Part shown: positions 36,164 through 45,739 of the stretch, one piece after another | How the letters are laid out: each line of letters opens with the position of its first letter | How positions within the stretch are numbered: position 1 is the first letter of the stretch | Source of the DNA: a virus | Virus record (IMG/VR): IMGVR_UViG_3300025128_000057 | Location: 1 to 51,465 of that record | Strand: one strand, 5' to 3' | DNA length: 51,465 nt | The notes under the pieces: model-generated | Told to the model about the DNA's origin: nothing | Databases searched by the model: none | What the model saw: the letters and a program-made list of their open reading frames with translations, nothing else | Position numbers and translations under genes: made by a program

Positions 36164-36918
36164 TGCCTACCTTCATTCACGGCAAAGGGACCAAAACCTA
36201 CATTGATGAGTTCGACCTGAGCGATTATTTCAATGCTGCGGACAGTACCTTCTCAGTAGAGACAGCGGATATTACTTCTTTCGGAGCCTCATCAAGATCT
36301 TTCCTTCCCGGATTACAGACTGCCACGATGGGCCTCACTGGTTTATGGTCCGCCGATACTGACGGGTCAGACGAAGAACTCAACGCTCTGTTAGCTAACG
36401 CAACCAGCCCACTGTCAACAGTAGCGATACAAGCTGGAACGATTGGCAACAAAGCAATCCTGATGCAATCAGACGAACTGACTTACAACATTTCGTCACC
36501 AGTATCAGATGTCGTGTCAGTCAGCGCAGATTTCCAAGCAACAACCGATGGCACAACGAACCTGACATATTCAGGTCAAAGTGGAGTGCAGCTAACAACT
36601 GGAGCTTCATTAGCCTTTGGTGCCCTTGGCAATCTGGCAGGAGTTGATAACGCAGCGTCAAGCGCCAACGGCGGTTTCGCAATTCTTCACGTTCCCACCA
36701 ACTCGATTGGTGGCGGCGTAACAACAATCAAGGTTCAGCACTCGGCAGACGACTCTACCTACGCTGACCTGATTACGTTCTCAACGGTTGCGGCTTCCAC
36801 CAAAACCTCTGAGTTAAAGGCGGTCTCTGGGACCGTCAACCGATACATCCGTGCCACGGCCTCAACCGCTGGCTCATCCGGGGCGATAACTTACATGTTG
36901 TCGTTCGCTAGGTTCTGA
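36163..36918 (+). CDS. Major tail tube protein A with extra C-terminal domain, 251 aa
   Basis: It begins M-P-T-F-I-H-G-K and has TADITSFGASSRSFLPGLQTA, TGLWSADTDG and YNISSPVSDVVSVSADFQAT, the pattern of siphophage tail-tube proteins. The C-terminal ~110 residues (TTGASLAFGAL...VQHSADDSTYADLITF) form an added surface-type beta domain. It is paralogous to the next gene over the tube domain. Confidence 0.8.
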   Translation: MPTFIHGKGTKTYIDEFDLSDYFNAADSTFSVETADITSFGASSRSFLPGLQTATMGLTGLWSADTDGSDEELNALLANATSPLSTVAIQAGTIGNKAILMQSDELTYNISSPVSDVVSVSADFQATTDGTTNLTYSGQSGVQLTTGASLAFGALGNLAGVDNAASSANGGFAILHVPTNSIGGGVTTIKVQHSADDSTYADLITFSTVAASTKTSELKAVSGTVNRYIRATASTAGSSGAITYMLSFARF

Positions 36919-36930
36919 GGAGGACCATAA

Positions 36931-37341
36931 ATGCCTACATTCGTACACGGTAAAAGTGTTGACTTTGCTCTCGATGACACGGGAGGCACGAGCCGCAACA
37001 TTTCCGACACTCTAAATTCTGTTGACTTCCCCGAAGTTACGGAGACAGCTGATACCACCGCATTTGGTTCAAGCAGCCGTTCATTCATCGTTGGTTTGGA
37101 GAGCGCTACGTTCTCAATCAGTGGACTCTGGGACGCAACTGTTGACGGTTACATGAAAGGCGGCACAGAGCCAGCCTCACGTTCGTTTATTTACGGTCCT
37201 GCTGGATCAACTGGCGGCAACGTGAAATACACCGGCGAAGCGATCATGACGAACTATTCGATCTCATCGCCTGTCGGTGACGTAGTCACTTACTCGGCTG
37301 ACCTTCAGGTCACCGGTGCGGTAACTCGCGGAACATACTGA
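36931..37341 (+). CDS. Major tail tube protein B, 136 aa
   Basis: Tube domain only: M-P-T-F-V-H-G-K start, TADTTAFGSSSRSFIVGLESA, SGLWDATVDG, NYSISSPVGDVVTYSADLQV. Length equals the tube domain of the preceding 251-aa paralogue, which carries an extra domain. The phage could build a tube of mixed subunits, the longer one decorating the surface. Confidence 0.8.
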   Translation: MPTFVHGKSVDFALDDTGGTSRNISDTLNSVDFPEVTETADTTAFGSSSRSFIVGLESATFSISGLWDATVDGYMKGGTEPASRSFIYGPAGSTGGNVKYTGEAIMTNYSISSPVGDVVTYSADLQVTGAVTRGTY

Positions 37342-37366
37342 TCCCAACAAACAAGGAGTGACCTAA

Positions 37367-37798
37367 GTGTCCAGACTTGCAGAACAAATAAGAGCCGCCC
37401 ACGATGTGAGCGCAGACCTATACGAGATCCCTGAATGGGATGTCACATTGGAACTGCGTTCTATGTCGGCACGACAGCGAGCAGCGTTTGCTTCAAACGT
37501 TGACTTTACTGCCGACGGCAGCGTACAAATGGATGCGAACCGCGTTGAACTGATGTGGGGTTCGGTTATCCAAGCATGCTGTTTCGATCCAGATAACGGC
37601 GAAAAAGTGTTTTCTGAAGAAGATATTGAATGGGTAATGGAAGAAAAAAATGCCAACGTAGTTGATTCGTTGGCGAACGCTTGCCTAGCGGTGTCCGGTA
37701 TGGGCGCAGACAGCGATGGTGACGCGGGAAAAGATTCCTCGGATTCCCAGACTCCAGAGGACGAGTTGCCCCTGAGCGACGCTTCTACTTCCAGTTAG
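37367..37798 (+). CDS. Tail assembly chaperone, unshifted product (gpG-type), 143 aa
   Basis: A helical chaperone with EWDVTLELRSMSARQRAAFASN and an acidic Ser/Asp-rich end. GTG start behind AAGGAGTGACCTAA. It lies directly before the tape measure gene, as the G/GT pair does in lambda. Ribosomes that do not slip stop at 37796-37798. Confidence 0.85.
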   Translation: MSRLAEQIRAAHDVSADLYEIPEWDVTLELRSMSARQRAAFASNVDFTADGSVQMDANRVELMWGSVIQACCFDPDNGEKVFSEEDIEWVMEEKNANVVDSLANACLAVSGMGADSDGDAGKDSSDSQTPEDELPLSDASTSS

Positions 37799-37944
37799 CA
37801 AGAGAGCTTGGTATGACCGTTAGTGAACTCCTAGACCGGATGACTGCGAGTGAACTAACGGAATGGGCTGCCTTGTATTCGTTGGAGAACAGCGAACGAG
37901 AGCAGGCGCAGAATCGCGCCCGAAATAAAGCGAGGATGGGCTAA
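37367..37944 (+). CDS. Tail assembly chaperone, -1 frameshift product (gpGT-type), 192 aa
   Basis: A -1 slip at GGGAAAA (37726-37732) continues in an open frame to TAA at 37942-37944. The added 70 residues include FYFQLARELGMTVSELLDRM and ELTEWAALYSLEN, the conserved gpT-type domain that contacts the tape measure. The join is 37367-37732 then 37732-37944. The stop overlaps the tape-measure ATG. Confidence 0.88.
37726..37732 (+). other. Programmed -1 frameshift slippery site
   Basis: G GGA AAA in the zero frame of the chaperone gene is a canonical X XXY YYZ heptamer, also used in many phage tail-chaperone genes. No stop lies in the -1 frame from here to 37942. Confidence 0.88.
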
Positions 37945-40900
37945 TGGCTGACCAAGTTGTTAGTTCAGTATCCGTTGATTTCAATGCGAAAGATGGTGTC
38001 ACTGGCACCATCAATCGGATGCGTGGGCAGTTCAAGACCCTACGCAAAGATATAGACGGCACGTCAGCTAAGTTTAAGAAACTTGGCGATTCGGCAATGG
38101 CTGTTGGCAAACAAATGTCAATGAGGATGACGTTGCCGATAGTTGCTGCTGGCGGCGCATCAATCAAAATGGCTTCAGATTTTGAGTCATCAATGACGAA
38201 AATCCAAAGTTTGGTTGGTCGCTCAGAGCAAGAAGTTAAAGGCTTAACTGAGAGCGTATTGAAGCTGTCGGGTGAAACGGCAAGAGCGCCACAAGAACTG
38301 GCTGACGCTATGTTCTTCATTACCTCAGCAGGTATCGAAGGCGCTGACGCCGCAAGCGTGTTGGAAGCCTCTGCGAAAGCAGCAGCGGTTGGGTTAGGTG
38401 AAGCGGCAACCATCGCTGATCTTGCTACGTCCGCCATGAATGCTTATGGCAAAGAGAACCTCGGAGCGAGCGACGCTACTGACGTAATGGTCGCAGCGGT
38501 GCGTGAAGGTAAACTCGAAGCCTCAGAACTTGCTGGATCAATGGGGCGTGTGCTCCCAGTCGCGTCAGCGATGGGTGTCAGCTTCAACGAAGTCGGTGCA
38601 GCATTCGCAGCGCTATCACGTACTGGTACCAACGCAGCAGAAGCAGCCACACAAGTTCGTGGCATCATGACTTCTTTATTGAAACCGACTCAGCAAGCTG
38701 AAGAAGCGCTGGCAGAGATGGGCCTCTCATCTGAAGGGTTACGTAAACAGATCGCAGATGAAGGGTTGCTTTCTACTCTCCAGACGTTGGCGACGGAGTT
38801 TGATGGTAACGCTGCTGCTTCGGCATCAGTGTTCGGTAACGTGCGCGCCCTTTCAGGTGTTATGGACTTGATGGGTAAAAACGTGGCTGGTACTGAAGCC
38901 ATTTTTGAGAGCATGAACAACACGCTCGGTGCCACTGATAAAGCGTTTGCTGTTACGGCAGAAACCACTGAATTCAAGATGAATCAAGCTATATCCGATT
39001 TTAAGGTGGCGATGATTGCGGTAGGGCAGGAGATCATCCCTGTCGTGTTACCAATGATTCAGAAGTTCGCAGAATTTGTTACCAAGGTTGTTAAAGCGTT
39101 TAGTGATTTACCCGGACCAGTAAAAACAGCAGTCGTAGTATTCGGTGGGTTGTTGGCGGTTGCTGGGCCGCTTCTCATTGCTGCTGGTGCAATGGTTAAA
39201 GCCTTTCTCGCCATTAAGGTTGCAATGGCTGGGATGCTTGGCCCCATCGGGTTAGGGATTGCCGCTGTCGGGTTACTTACGGTTGCAATCGTCAAACTTA
39301 CGGGTGCGGATAAAGAAGCCGAGACACGACAGCAAGCGTTAAATGAGCAACTGAAAGCTGCTGGCGATCCTTTACAAATGGTTCAGGAGCGTACGGCTGC
39401 GCTTACCGAAGAATACGAAAGGCTTGCTGGTACAACCCAAACGGTTGATGAGGGTATTGAAAAGCTCAACGGATCGAATGTTCTGTTGGGTGAGTTGATT
39501 GCTCGGGATGTTGCCCCTGAGTTTGAGAATCTTGATATCCGTATGCACGATGTCAACCGCACTGTTCGCACAGGTACGGACGAATATCAGCGCCTAGCTG
39601 GTCGTGCAAAAGTGCTTAGGGGCGACAACGCTCGTTTGGCTGACGTGCTCGAAGATGTTGACGAGTTCACATTAAAAGTAACGGGTTCGATGGCGAAGAA
39701 GCTGCGTGCTGGGGAACTGGACTCTGAACAAGTCGCTGAAATGCTTATTGCGTTAGACGAAACGGCTGACGCTTACGACGACAACAACGAGAAACTTGAC
39801 GAGCAAGCGAAGAAGTTCCTTACCAATAAAGACAACGCTGCCAAATATGCTCGGATGGTTGGTGTTGAGGTATTCGACTCGCTAGTTGATACGGCAAAGC
39901 TAACTGGTGAATGGAACCATGCGCAAGACGAGTTAAACAGAACTATCGCCAATGCCACTACTGACTACGCAATTATGGCGGATGGCATTAACGCTCTTGC
40001 GAGGGAAACCGAAGTAACAACCGATGCAGTAGCGGCGCAAGCAAAACAAGTAGAGAACGTCCGCTTGACATGGGAAGAACTACGGGATGCTGCCGAAGGG
40101 CGAGCGCTGTTCTTCACTTTGGCGCTTGACACCGCTGGCCTGTATGAGCAGTTGAACGAAGCGATGAACGCCATTATTGATGTCGGTTCGCTTATGCCGG
40201 GTGGTGACTCAGCGGCACTTGATACACAGCTTGCAATCTCTCGCCGTATTTCGGCAAAGCTCGTGGACACGAAAGCCGCTGATCGTAGAACAATGTCGTC
40301 GGCAGCTAAGGCTGCTACAGCGGAGTTTGAAAACTTTATTAAAAACACAACAAGTCTTGGTAGCTCTGTACTAACAGATTCGTTTGCTGAAGCGATTGTG
40401 GGATCACCAGAGCAAATCGGTAAAGCATTCGACAAGCTCTTTGATGATGCGTTCGATACGGGAATGACGCAAATCCCACAACTGCGCTCCACATTCGAGA
40501 AAGCCATTGAACAAAAAGGTGGCTTAATAAATCTCGCGAATATTCGCACCAAGCTAACCGAGGATCTTGTTACTGCTGAAGATCGGTTAGCACAAGCAAT
40601 CCAGAATCAAGCATCGGCGCAAAGCCGTGTCAATTCGTTAATGGATCAACGCTCACAGACAGCACAAAAAACTGCGTCAGCGTTTGGGTTTACGTTCGGG
40701 GAAACCCCCGGCGCTAATGCGAGCGGACGAGCCAAACAACTGCTCGCTCAATACACAGCGTTTCAGCTTAACCTTACCAAGCTCCGTGACCGTGGTTTCC
40801 CTGTAGACATAATCAGTCAAGTCATCGGGCTTGGTGCTTTTGAAGGCAACCAGACAGCACAAGCGCTCTTGGCGATGGGCGACACTGATTTCGGTGAGTT

Positions 40901-41714
40901 TGTAAGTTCGCTTGCTGGGATTAGCCGGATCGGTGCTGCAATCGGAAATCTGCAAGCTGGCATGATGTTCGACTCTGCGATTACCGGAGCAAACGATCAG
41001 CTTGGAGCAGCGACAAGTGGTGTTAGCGCTGCTCAGTTAGGAGTAACACAAGCAAATCTAGCTTTGGGTGAAAACGCTCAATCCATGACGCTTCTCGCTC
41101 GGGTGATGCAGGAAGATTTTGCTGGTGGAATCAAAGACTTCATCACCACGCTTGGTCCTTTGCCTGACAATCTTGATCGAGTTTTCGAGTTATTTATTGC
41201 GAAGTTTAACGCTTTAACTGAAGGCCAGTCACGAGGCATTTTCGACGTGTTGCAGAACCCTGCGATGGGGACTGTGCCTTCAATGATGCGACAGATGGCT
41301 AAATCATCAACAGGTATCGCAGGTATAAACAGCGGCGGTGGCGGTGGCGCTGGTGGTGGCGGTGGGCCTGCGCCGGGATCAAGATCTAACCCGATAGCGA
41401 TTGTTCCTATTGCTGCGCCTTCCGCAGCGATGTCAGCGCTGATTGACGCTGGGTCTTTAGACACTATTCAAAGCGTGCGACAACGCGATGCGATGCGGAA
41501 ACAAGGCGCAGGCTTTGCTTTTGCTGACGCTGGGTCAATGGGCCTGATGAGCGGCAGTGGCCGAGGCGGTACTACCGTAGATGCTTTGCCGGGTGGCGTT
41601 GTTATCAATGTTCAAGGCTCAGTTGTTACCGAGAAAGAACTACTCGAAACAATCCGCCAAGGAGCGTTGGAGATGCAGCGTTCAGGTAAATCGTGGTCAG
41701 TGGATGTGTTGTAA
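37944..41714 (+). CDS. Tape measure protein, 1256 aa
   Basis: The core TP901-type tape-measure domain: FESSMTKIQSLVGRSEQEVK, then LSGETARAPQELADAMFFIT and AGIEGADAASVLEASAKAAA. It is followed by hydrophobic helices (about residues 390-455: VVVFGGLLAVAGPLLIAAGA) and long helical stretches. A Gly-rich linker lies near residue 1130. It sets tail length and probably helps DNA enter the cell. It is the longest gene in the window. Confidence 0.92.
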   Translation: MADQVVSSVSVDFNAKDGVTGTINRMRGQFKTLRKDIDGTSAKFKKLGDSAMAVGKQMSMRMTLPIVAAGGASIKMASDFESSMTKIQSLVGRSEQEVKGLTESVLKLSGETARAPQELADAMFFITSAGIEGADAASVLEASAKAAAVGLGEAATIADLATSAMNAYGKENLGASDATDVMVAAVREGKLEASELAGSMGRVLPVASAMGVSFNEVGAAFAALSRTGTNAAEAATQVRGIMTSLLKPTQQAEEALAEMGLSSEGLRKQIADEGLLSTLQTLATEFDGNAAASASVFGNVRALSGVMDLMGKNVAGTEAIFESMNNTLGATDKAFAVTAETTEFKMNQAISDFKVAMIAVGQEIIPVVLPMIQKFAEFVTKVVKAFSDLPGPVKTAVVVFGGLLAVAGPLLIAAGAMVKAFLAIKVAMAGMLGPIGLGIAAVGLLTVAIVKLTGADKEAETRQQALNEQLKAAGDPLQMVQERTAALTEEYERLAGTTQTVDEGIEKLNGSNVLLGELIARDVAPEFENLDIRMHDVNRTVRTGTDEYQRLAGRAKVLRGDNARLADVLEDVDEFTLKVTGSMAKKLRAGELDSEQVAEMLIALDETADAYDDNNEKLDEQAKKFLTNKDNAAKYARMVGVEVFDSLVDTAKLTGEWNHAQDELNRTIANATTDYAIMADGINALARETEVTTDAVAAQAKQVENVRLTWEELRDAAEGRALFFTLALDTAGLYEQLNEAMNAIIDVGSLMPGGDSAALDTQLAISRRISAKLVDTKAADRRTMSSAAKAATAEFENFIKNTTSLGSSVLTDSFAEAIVGSPEQIGKAFDKLFDDAFDTGMTQIPQLRSTFEKAIEQKGGLINLANIRTKLTEDLVTAEDRLAQAIQNQASAQSRVNSLMDQRSQTAQKTASAFGFTFGETPGANASGRAKQLLAQYTAFQLNLTKLRDRGFPVDIISQVIGLGAFEGNQTAQALLAMGDTDFGEFVSSLAGISRIGAAIGNLQAGMMFDSAITGANDQLGAATSGVSAAQLGVTQANLALGENAQSMTLLARVMQEDFAGGIKDFITTLGPLPDNLDRVFELFIAKFNALTEGQSRGIFDVLQNPAMGTVPSMMRQMAKSSTGIAGINSGGGGGAGGGGGPAPGSRSNPIAIVPIAAPSAAMSALIDAGSLDTIQSVRQRDAMRKQGAGFAFADAGSMGLMSGSGRGGTTVDALPGGVVINVQGSVVTEKELLETIRQGALEMQRSGKSWSVDVL

Positions 41715-42950
41715 ATGGCGACCGCTGCGACAGTCAAAGTAGTTGTCAGGTTCTCTACTAGCGCCTCGTTCGGTCCGCCTCTTGTATTGAATGACGCATC
41801 AACACCTCTTGATACTGGTGTGCTGGCTGATTCAACTGTCACGATCCTTGATCTCACTAGCAACGTTCAAAATATTTCTATTAGCCGTGGCCGATCCAGA
41901 GTCCTAGACACTTTTGAAGGCGGGGTCGCCACAATTTCTTGTATCGATACGACAGGCGTTCTTGACCCTGACAACGGTACGTACGCTAACGAAATTAAAC
42001 CGATGATTCAGGTGGTGATCTCTGCCACGCATGGCGGCACAGAACGCTTCCTGTTCAGCGGATATATCGAAGCATGGAACTACACCTATCAGCAAGATAT
42101 TGACGCCTCCTACGTGACGATCAATGCTGTAGATGGTGAACGTATTCTGAACTTGGCGAACGTCAGCACCGTGGCAGGGCAAGCAGCCGGTCAAGATACT
42201 GGTACACGCATCAACAAAATCTTGAACACAGTCGGTTGGCCTAGCTCGGAGCGTTCTATTGATACGGGCGACACAACTTGTCAAGCAGATCCGGGTACCG
42301 CTCGTTCTGCTTTGACGGCGATTAGGACTTGCGCTACTACTGAGATTGGTGGGTTCTATTTAGATTCTGACGGCAAAACAAAGTTTGTGAGCCGAGAAAA
42401 CACGATCAAAGCGTTGGCTACTACACCGACACAGTTCAACGACACAGGCACACAAATTCCTTATGTTTCACTTGATTTCAATACTGATGACACGGTGTTG
42501 GCTAACAAGATCAGTGTGACTCGTACTGGTGGAACAACTCAAACCGCTTCCGATGCGACATCAATCAGCACCTATTTTGAGCGCAACCTTGTCCGCAATA
42601 ATTTGTTGATGGAAACAGATTCTGTTGCCCTCGATTACGCAAACGCAGTGTTAGCAACTCGTAAGGATGCTGATTTGCGTATCAAAGGAATCACTATCGA
42701 TTCAACCGCTGATGTGACTGCAACTGTGAACGCTGCGTTGGATACGGATTTCTTTCAACCGATTCAAGTGACCAGAGCACAACCGGGCGGCGGAACTATT
42801 ACGCGTAACCTGACAGTTCAAGGCATACGGCATAATATTACGACTACAAGATTTCTGACAACGTTCAATACGGCTGAACCTCTGGTGACAGGATTCATTC
42901 TGAACGACTCACAATATGGCGTGCTCGATACGAGTGCGCTGGGATATTAA
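41715..42950 (+). CDS. Distal tail/hub protein, 411 aa
   Basis: A beta-rich protein directly after the tape measure: SRGRSRVLDTFEGGVATISC, RFLFSGYIEAWNYTYQQD, then FYLDSDGKTKFVSRENTI and a C-terminal RNLTVQGIRHNITTT. The RGR...L..FxxGxATxxL pattern is that of distal tail or baseplate-hub proteins of actinophages. It likely forms the ring joining tube and fibres. Confidence 0.75.
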   Translation: MATAATVKVVVRFSTSASFGPPLVLNDASTPLDTGVLADSTVTILDLTSNVQNISISRGRSRVLDTFEGGVATISCIDTTGVLDPDNGTYANEIKPMIQVVISATHGGTERFLFSGYIEAWNYTYQQDIDASYVTINAVDGERILNLANVSTVAGQAAGQDTGTRINKILNTVGWPSSERSIDTGDTTCQADPGTARSALTAIRTCATTEIGGFYLDSDGKTKFVSRENTIKALATTPTQFNDTGTQIPYVSLDFNTDDTVLANKISVTRTGGTTQTASDATSISTYFERNLVRNNLLMETDSVALDYANAVLATRKDADLRIKGITIDSTADVTATVNAALDTDFFQPIQVTRAQPGGGTITRNLTVQGIRHNITTTRFLTTFNTAEPLVTGFILNDSQYGVLDTSALGY

Positions 42951-42959
42951 GGAGAAAAT

Positions 42960-43601
42960 ATGGCTGCACCTCTCGGTTGGAAGGATTTCGCTTCCGGTGA
43001 CGTTTTAACTGCCGCCGACATGGACGGCTATGTGATGGCGCAAATTATTGCAGTTTTCGCTGACGCTACCGCTCGTGATGCTGCTATCACTTCGCCACAA
43101 GAAGGGCAGCACGCGTGGCTTAAGTCAGACAACAGCCTGTATTTTTACACCGGATCTGCATGGGAGGCTTCGCCTGTTGGCGATATTACGGGAGTCACGG
43201 CTGGCACTGCCATGAGCGGAGGTGGCGCCAGTGGAGCGATTACGGTAAATGTTGACGTGCAATCGGCAAGTGTTGTGACCGCTACTACCTCGGATTATCT
43301 ACTGATTCAAGATGTCACGGACAACACAACCAAGAAGGCTTTGGCTTCTGATATTGCGGCTGCTGGTTCGATCACCTCAATCACTACGGCTTCTAACTCG
43401 GGTTTGGCTGGCGGCACGTCAAGCGGCGCCGCCACGTTGACCGCTGACGCAAACAACCTAAGCACGGCAACAGCGGTCGCTACGGACTACGTGATCATTG
43501 AAGACGTGACAGACAACTCCACAAAGAAAGCATTGATCAGTGATATCACGGCGCTGGTCCCACCATCAGATCCAATTCCGCTTATTCTGGCTCTTAGTTA
43601 A
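42960..43601 (+). CDS. Tail fibre with two internal repeats, 213 aa
   Basis: An N-terminal attachment segment (residues 1-70, TARDAAITSPQEGQHAWL then SLYFYTGSAWE) is followed by two tandem repeats of about 60 residues. Each runs ITxxTAG(T)xxSGGxxSGAxT to a conserved DVTDN(T/S)TKKAL. Such repeats are typical of trimeric tail-fibre shafts. Shine-Dalgarno AAGGAGAAAAT. Confidence 0.75.
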   Translation: MAAPLGWKDFASGDVLTAADMDGYVMAQIIAVFADATARDAAITSPQEGQHAWLKSDNSLYFYTGSAWEASPVGDITGVTAGTAMSGGGASGAITVNVDVQSASVVTATTSDYLLIQDVTDNTTKKALASDIAAAGSITSITTASNSGLAGGTSSGAATLTADANNLSTATAVATDYVIIEDVTDNSTKKALISDITALVPPSDPIPLILALS

Positions 43602-43610
43602 GGAACAAAA

Positions 43611-43937
43611 ATGGCAAATACGTTTAAGAACAAAGGCGCAGCTTTAACCAACTCGCTAGTGACTTATTACACCGCACCGGGTGGTACCACTTCGATTGTG
43701 TTGCTAGCTCAACTCACGAATGTGGACAACACAGGAGCGCAAGCTGGAACGGTGTGCTGGTACGACTCATCGGCAAGCGCAAAATATGATCTTGTGAAAG
43801 CTCTGTCGGTACCATCAAACGCTGCTGTTGGTGTGATAGCAGGCAAACTTGTGTTGGAGCCGGGGGACTACATTCAAGCCTCCTCCACCGCCAGTAGCCT
43901 CTTGGAGCTGTCACTTTCCGTTTTGGAAATTACCTGA
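43611..43937 (+). CDS. Small tail-tip/fibre protein, 108 aa
   Basis: A beta-sandwich-like protein (ANTFKNKGAALTNSLVTYYT, GTTSIVLLAQLTNVDNTG, VLEPGDYIQASSTASSLLEL) of a kind common among marine and freshwater phage tail genes. Role unproven; it ends one base into the next fibre gene. Confidence 0.65.
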   Translation: MANTFKNKGAALTNSLVTYYTAPGGTTSIVLLAQLTNVDNTGAQAGTVCWYDSSASAKYDLVKALSVPSNAAVGVIAGKLVLEPGDYIQASSTASSLLELSLSVLEIT

Positions 43938-44614
43938 TGCCAACTGGTTACGAGTCGGGCAAAACGTGGTCACCGATTGGCGCACAACCAGCGGTTTCTA
44001 CTTCTGCCGCGTCTCGTGTTTGGACTATGAATGAGGTTGCTTCTTATGTGAGCGCTGGCACTTGGCCACCAGTTTTAGAGTTTGTATTTGATCCTATTGC
44101 TACTCACACTTTTGATGGCAGCACTGCCTCATATACTTTTACGTCTATTCCTCAGACCTACGCTGACTTGCGTCTCATTACAAAAACAGCAGTAAGCGGT
44201 TCACATAGCAACGACTACCATGTTGCTGTTCAAATTAACGGTGACACGGGTAGCAACTATCGCTACTACTACTCGTATATTTACTCGTATAGCACTCAGT
44301 CGTCTGGCGGTTCGGGAGCTAGTCGGTGGCTCGTCGGGATGAACTTTGGTTCAACTACGTTGCCATACACTTGCATCATGGACATGCCTGATTATTCTTC
44401 TAGCGATAACGTGCCTGCTTTCACGTCACGGTACGGTCAAACTTCGCTCGACACCGGAACTAATGCTTACAACAGAACCGGGTGGGCGTCAGGATCTTTT
44501 GAAGGAACGATTGCAGCGGTAACGAGTCTGACGGTGGGAACGATGGGGTACGGCAGTTCAAATTATCCAAACGGGACGACCGCCACGTTGTATGGCATGG
44601 GAACGGCAAGCTGA
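43937..44614 (+). CDS. Fibre cassette A, gene 1 (receptor-binding-like), 225 aa
   Basis: The N-terminus TSAASRVWTMNEVASYVSAG is a virion-attachment type segment. A beta-sandwich follows, starting HTFDGSTASYTFTSIPQTYA and including INGDTGSNYRYYYSY. The same plan recurs at 45955-46602 (TSAASGVWSLGEL; HTFDGSTSSYEFTSIPQTYN). It is the first gene of a four-gene block that is repeated next door. Likely contacts the host surface. Confidence 0.7.
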   Translation: MPTGYESGKTWSPIGAQPAVSTSAASRVWTMNEVASYVSAGTWPPVLEFVFDPIATHTFDGSTASYTFTSIPQTYADLRLITKTAVSGSHSNDYHVAVQINGDTGSNYRYYYSYIYSYSTQSSGGSGASRWLVGMNFGSTTLPYTCIMDMPDYSSSDNVPAFTSRYGQTSLDTGTNAYNRTGWASGSFEGTIAAVTSLTVGTMGYGSSNYPNGTTATLYGMGTAS

Positions 44615-45180
44615 TGGCTGTAGGTGACCAACTCCAATTTGTTGGCGAAGTTCAAGGCGATGGCAGCGCTAACAGTCTTACTATTTCAGACATTCCTACT
44701 GACAGTCAGTCGTTTATTTTGACGGGCATTGCTGCTCATGTTCACTCCAGTTACAGCAGCGACCTAGTAGTACGATTCAATAACGACTCCAATACTCGCT
44801 ACAGGTGGACTCAATACCTGTCTAGTTGGGGCGGTAATCCTGCTGTGGGTCAATACCAGACTTCTTACATAACCATTGTGGCAGTGCCACCTAACACTTT
44901 GAACTCTGGAAAAGCTCGATCATGGTTCTACGCAGAGTTTTGGAACCTGTCTCAGAAAAGTACTTCTCCGGGGTCACCATCGATGATGGCTGAGGTCGGC
45001 GGCAAAAACAACACTACTGGTGACACGCCTTACAGCGGTATGCAGGGTTGCGGTTCGTACGTGTATTCAGATGGCGCACCAACCGGCACCGATGTGACCA
45101 GTCTTACTTTTACTCTCACGGCAGGTGGAGCGTTTACCGCTGAATCTAAATTACGTCTATACAAAAGGCCGACATCGTAA
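44614..45180 (+). CDS. Fibre cassette A, gene 2, 188 aa
   Basis: A single beta-sandwich of the same family: LQFVGEVQGDGSANSLTISD, IPTDSQSFILTGIA, VRFNNDSNTRYRWTQYL. Its counterpart in cassette B (46605-47135) shares VRFNxDSNxxY and the opening GxVxGxGSA block. It overlaps gene 1 by one base and gene 3 by one base. Confidence 0.7.
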   Translation: MAVGDQLQFVGEVQGDGSANSLTISDIPTDSQSFILTGIAAHVHSSYSSDLVVRFNNDSNTRYRWTQYLSSWGGNPAVGQYQTSYITIVAVPPNTLNSGKARSWFYAEFWNLSQKSTSPGSPSMMAEVGGKNNTTGDTPYSGMQGCGSYVYSDGAPTGTDVTSLTFTLTAGGAFTAESKLRLYKRPTS

Positions 45181-45737
45181 TGGCTTCAACATATGAACTT
45201 CTTGGTGTTGCGACTGCTGATGGCAGTAGCCCAACCTCGCTGACTGTCGGAAGTATTCCCCAAACTTTTAAGGATCTGGAAATTATTGCGCTTCTTCAAG
45301 GCGTTACAACTAGCAACTTCGGCACCGAGGTTAAATTCCGTATTAACGGTCAAAGTGGTGGATATTACAACTACGGGCGCTATCGGAACTTAGGCAACGC
45401 ATCGGCCCCCACCTCAACACTCAGTGGCGACGACGGCATAGCTGTGACCGAAGGAGTGGGTGGGGGCACCGAGTCTTATAACTACTCAGCGACCTTAAAC
45501 AAGCTCTATATAGCTGGCTATACCGAAGCGTCAGGTGGCACACCAGAAACGGGTTTCACCTGCGGCACTCTAGTCTCATCAATGTTCTATGAAACTGGCT
45601 ACACAATGGAAGTGAATAACTGTCACTGGACGACAATAAATGCTGCCTGCGATCCAGTGACACAAATCTCGGCGCATACCACTATTGGTCTAATAGAAAA
45701 TTCTATCCTTGCCGTCTATGGAATTAGTAGGAGTTAA
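45180..45737 (+). CDS. Fibre cassette A, gene 3, 185 aa
   Basis: Beta-sandwich with TYELLGVATADGSSPTSLTV and IPQTFKDLEIIALLQG, then RINGQSGGYYNYGRYR and a closing SILAVYGISRS. The partner in cassette B (47138-47656) is TYKFLGKVTADGSSTVMTL, IPQTHRDIEIIFQA. Probable fibre or receptor-binding subunit. Confidence 0.7.
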   Translation: MASTYELLGVATADGSSPTSLTVGSIPQTFKDLEIIALLQGVTTSNFGTEVKFRINGQSGGYYNYGRYRNLGNASAPTSTLSGDDGIAVTEGVGGGTESYNYSATLNKLYIAGYTEASGGTPETGFTCGTLVSSMFYETGYTMEVNNCHWTTINAACDPVTQISAHTTIGLIENSILAVYGISRS

Positions 45738-45739
45738 TT

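Noticed and set aside
37820-40552. Long minus-strand frames under the tape measure gene
   Set aside because: They are shadows of a strongly coding, Ala-rich plus-strand gene, with no start signals or coupling.
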